From Dallia pectoralis (taxonomy: Eukaryota; Chordata; Actinopteri; Esociformes; Umbridae): DNA of 64,000 nucleotides. How positions within the stretch are numbered: position 1 is the stretch's first letter; the number at the start of each line of letters is the position of its first letter. Below, in pieces: positions 63,487 to 64,000 of this stretch. The notes beneath the pieces are model-generated. The model was not told the origin of the DNA, did not search any database, and was given only the letters and a program-made list of their open reading frames with translations. The translations under genes were made by a program, and so were the position numbers. Where the stretch lies: assembly GCA_029465975.1 (NCBI GenBank), contig CM055746.1, positions 22,501 to 86,500 of the forward strand, given 5' to 3'.

Positions 63487-64000
63487 GTTACAATATATAC
63501 ATTTATTTAACATATTACAATGTAGGCTATCCGTTTACAATTACAGCCGTAATATGGGTGTCCCCCCTCAGGAATTGCTTCTGAGAAAATGCTATATAAT
63601 TAACCCTAACAGATTTTCGCCCCTGCTGTCAGATGAAATTATCTAATTTCCAATCACAGGTTATCACCTCAATTAGGCTACTCATACCATATCATTCCAC
63701 CCATTCTTTATCCATACATTATTTCATCATCGAAAATGTTCCTCTTTGTGCAATTGTCAGTTGCTATTTACAATCAGCTACTTTTCAGGCTGGGTGAGTT
63801 TTGCCAAGGTAAAAATATTTATAAAGTATCTAGATTAAATAAAAGCACTAAATATCACTTGTTAAGAAACATATAGAATGAACTCCAAAATGTATAGTTA
63901 TTTACATAACAAAACTGTTAAAATTTAGTTACACATAAACAGGTTAAAATTTGCCTTTAATGTCATATTATTAGTGTGCATATTTATAAATGTTGTATTT
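63487..64000. other. Intergenic, nothing recognised
   Basis: AT-rich sequence. One telomere-like taaccctaac word near 63601. Confidence 0.6.

Overview
The window is nuclear DNA from a teleost fish. It holds three vertebrate genes with phase-consistent introns: sytl2 (synaptotagmin-like 2, Slp2-type Rab27 effector; + strand, 16 coding exons, 6341-48824), crebzf (Zhangfei-type bZIP protein; + strand, single coding exon 50996-51787) and tmem126a (mitochondrial complex I assembly factor; - strand, 4 coding exons 60013 down to 54167). I recall the same three genes as neighbours on human 11q14, with CCDC89 between CREBZF and SYTL2; I see no CCDC89 here. A tRNA-SINE-like head and a common teleost repeat tail would fit a salmonid/pike-like lineage, but the sequence does not settle the species.

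Layout: 1-2853 telomere-motif (TTAGGG) minisatellite; 4606-5313 CCCTAA-containing minisatellite; 6341-8498 sytl2 exons 1-3 (Rab-binding domain); 8499-17842 intron 3, filled by a splice-donor minisatellite, an 8-bp-TSD hAT element, a solo LTR split by a LINE, a 33-bp minisatellite and a complete young LTR retrotransposon with a large internal coding minisatellite; 17843-18297 exons 4-5; 18298-18955 a minisatellite that copies the exon-5 donor; 19677-25292 a 5.6-kb hAT element carrying a 4.6-kb satellite; 28219-30537 the giant exon 6; 32173-38111 exons 7-9 with a Harbinger-like element (itself holding a fold-back hAT) and more minisatellites; 39389-48824 the C2A and C2B exons, separated by a 4.6-kb array in intron 14; 50150-52942 crebzf; 54167-60013 tmem126a with a 4.5-kb array in its first intron; 61905-63478 another hAT element.

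By summing array lengths by hand, about 27 kb (roughly 40 percent) of the window is tandem repeat. The most unusual pattern is that several arrays start exactly at, or copy, a 5' splice site: sytl2 exons 3, 5, 14 and 15, and nearly so tmem126a exon 1. At exon 5 the unit is 78 bp and open in the exon's frame, so eight identical donors lie in the same phase. A second recurring pattern is telomere-like TTAGGG/CCCTAA inside unrelated arrays and, once, inside sytl2 coding sequence.

The three proteins have unrelated jobs (vesicle docking, transcriptional co-regulation, mitochondrial complex I assembly). Their adjacency is best read as conserved synteny, not a pathway. All exon boundaries were placed by reading frame, GT/AG sites and family similarity, without transcript data.
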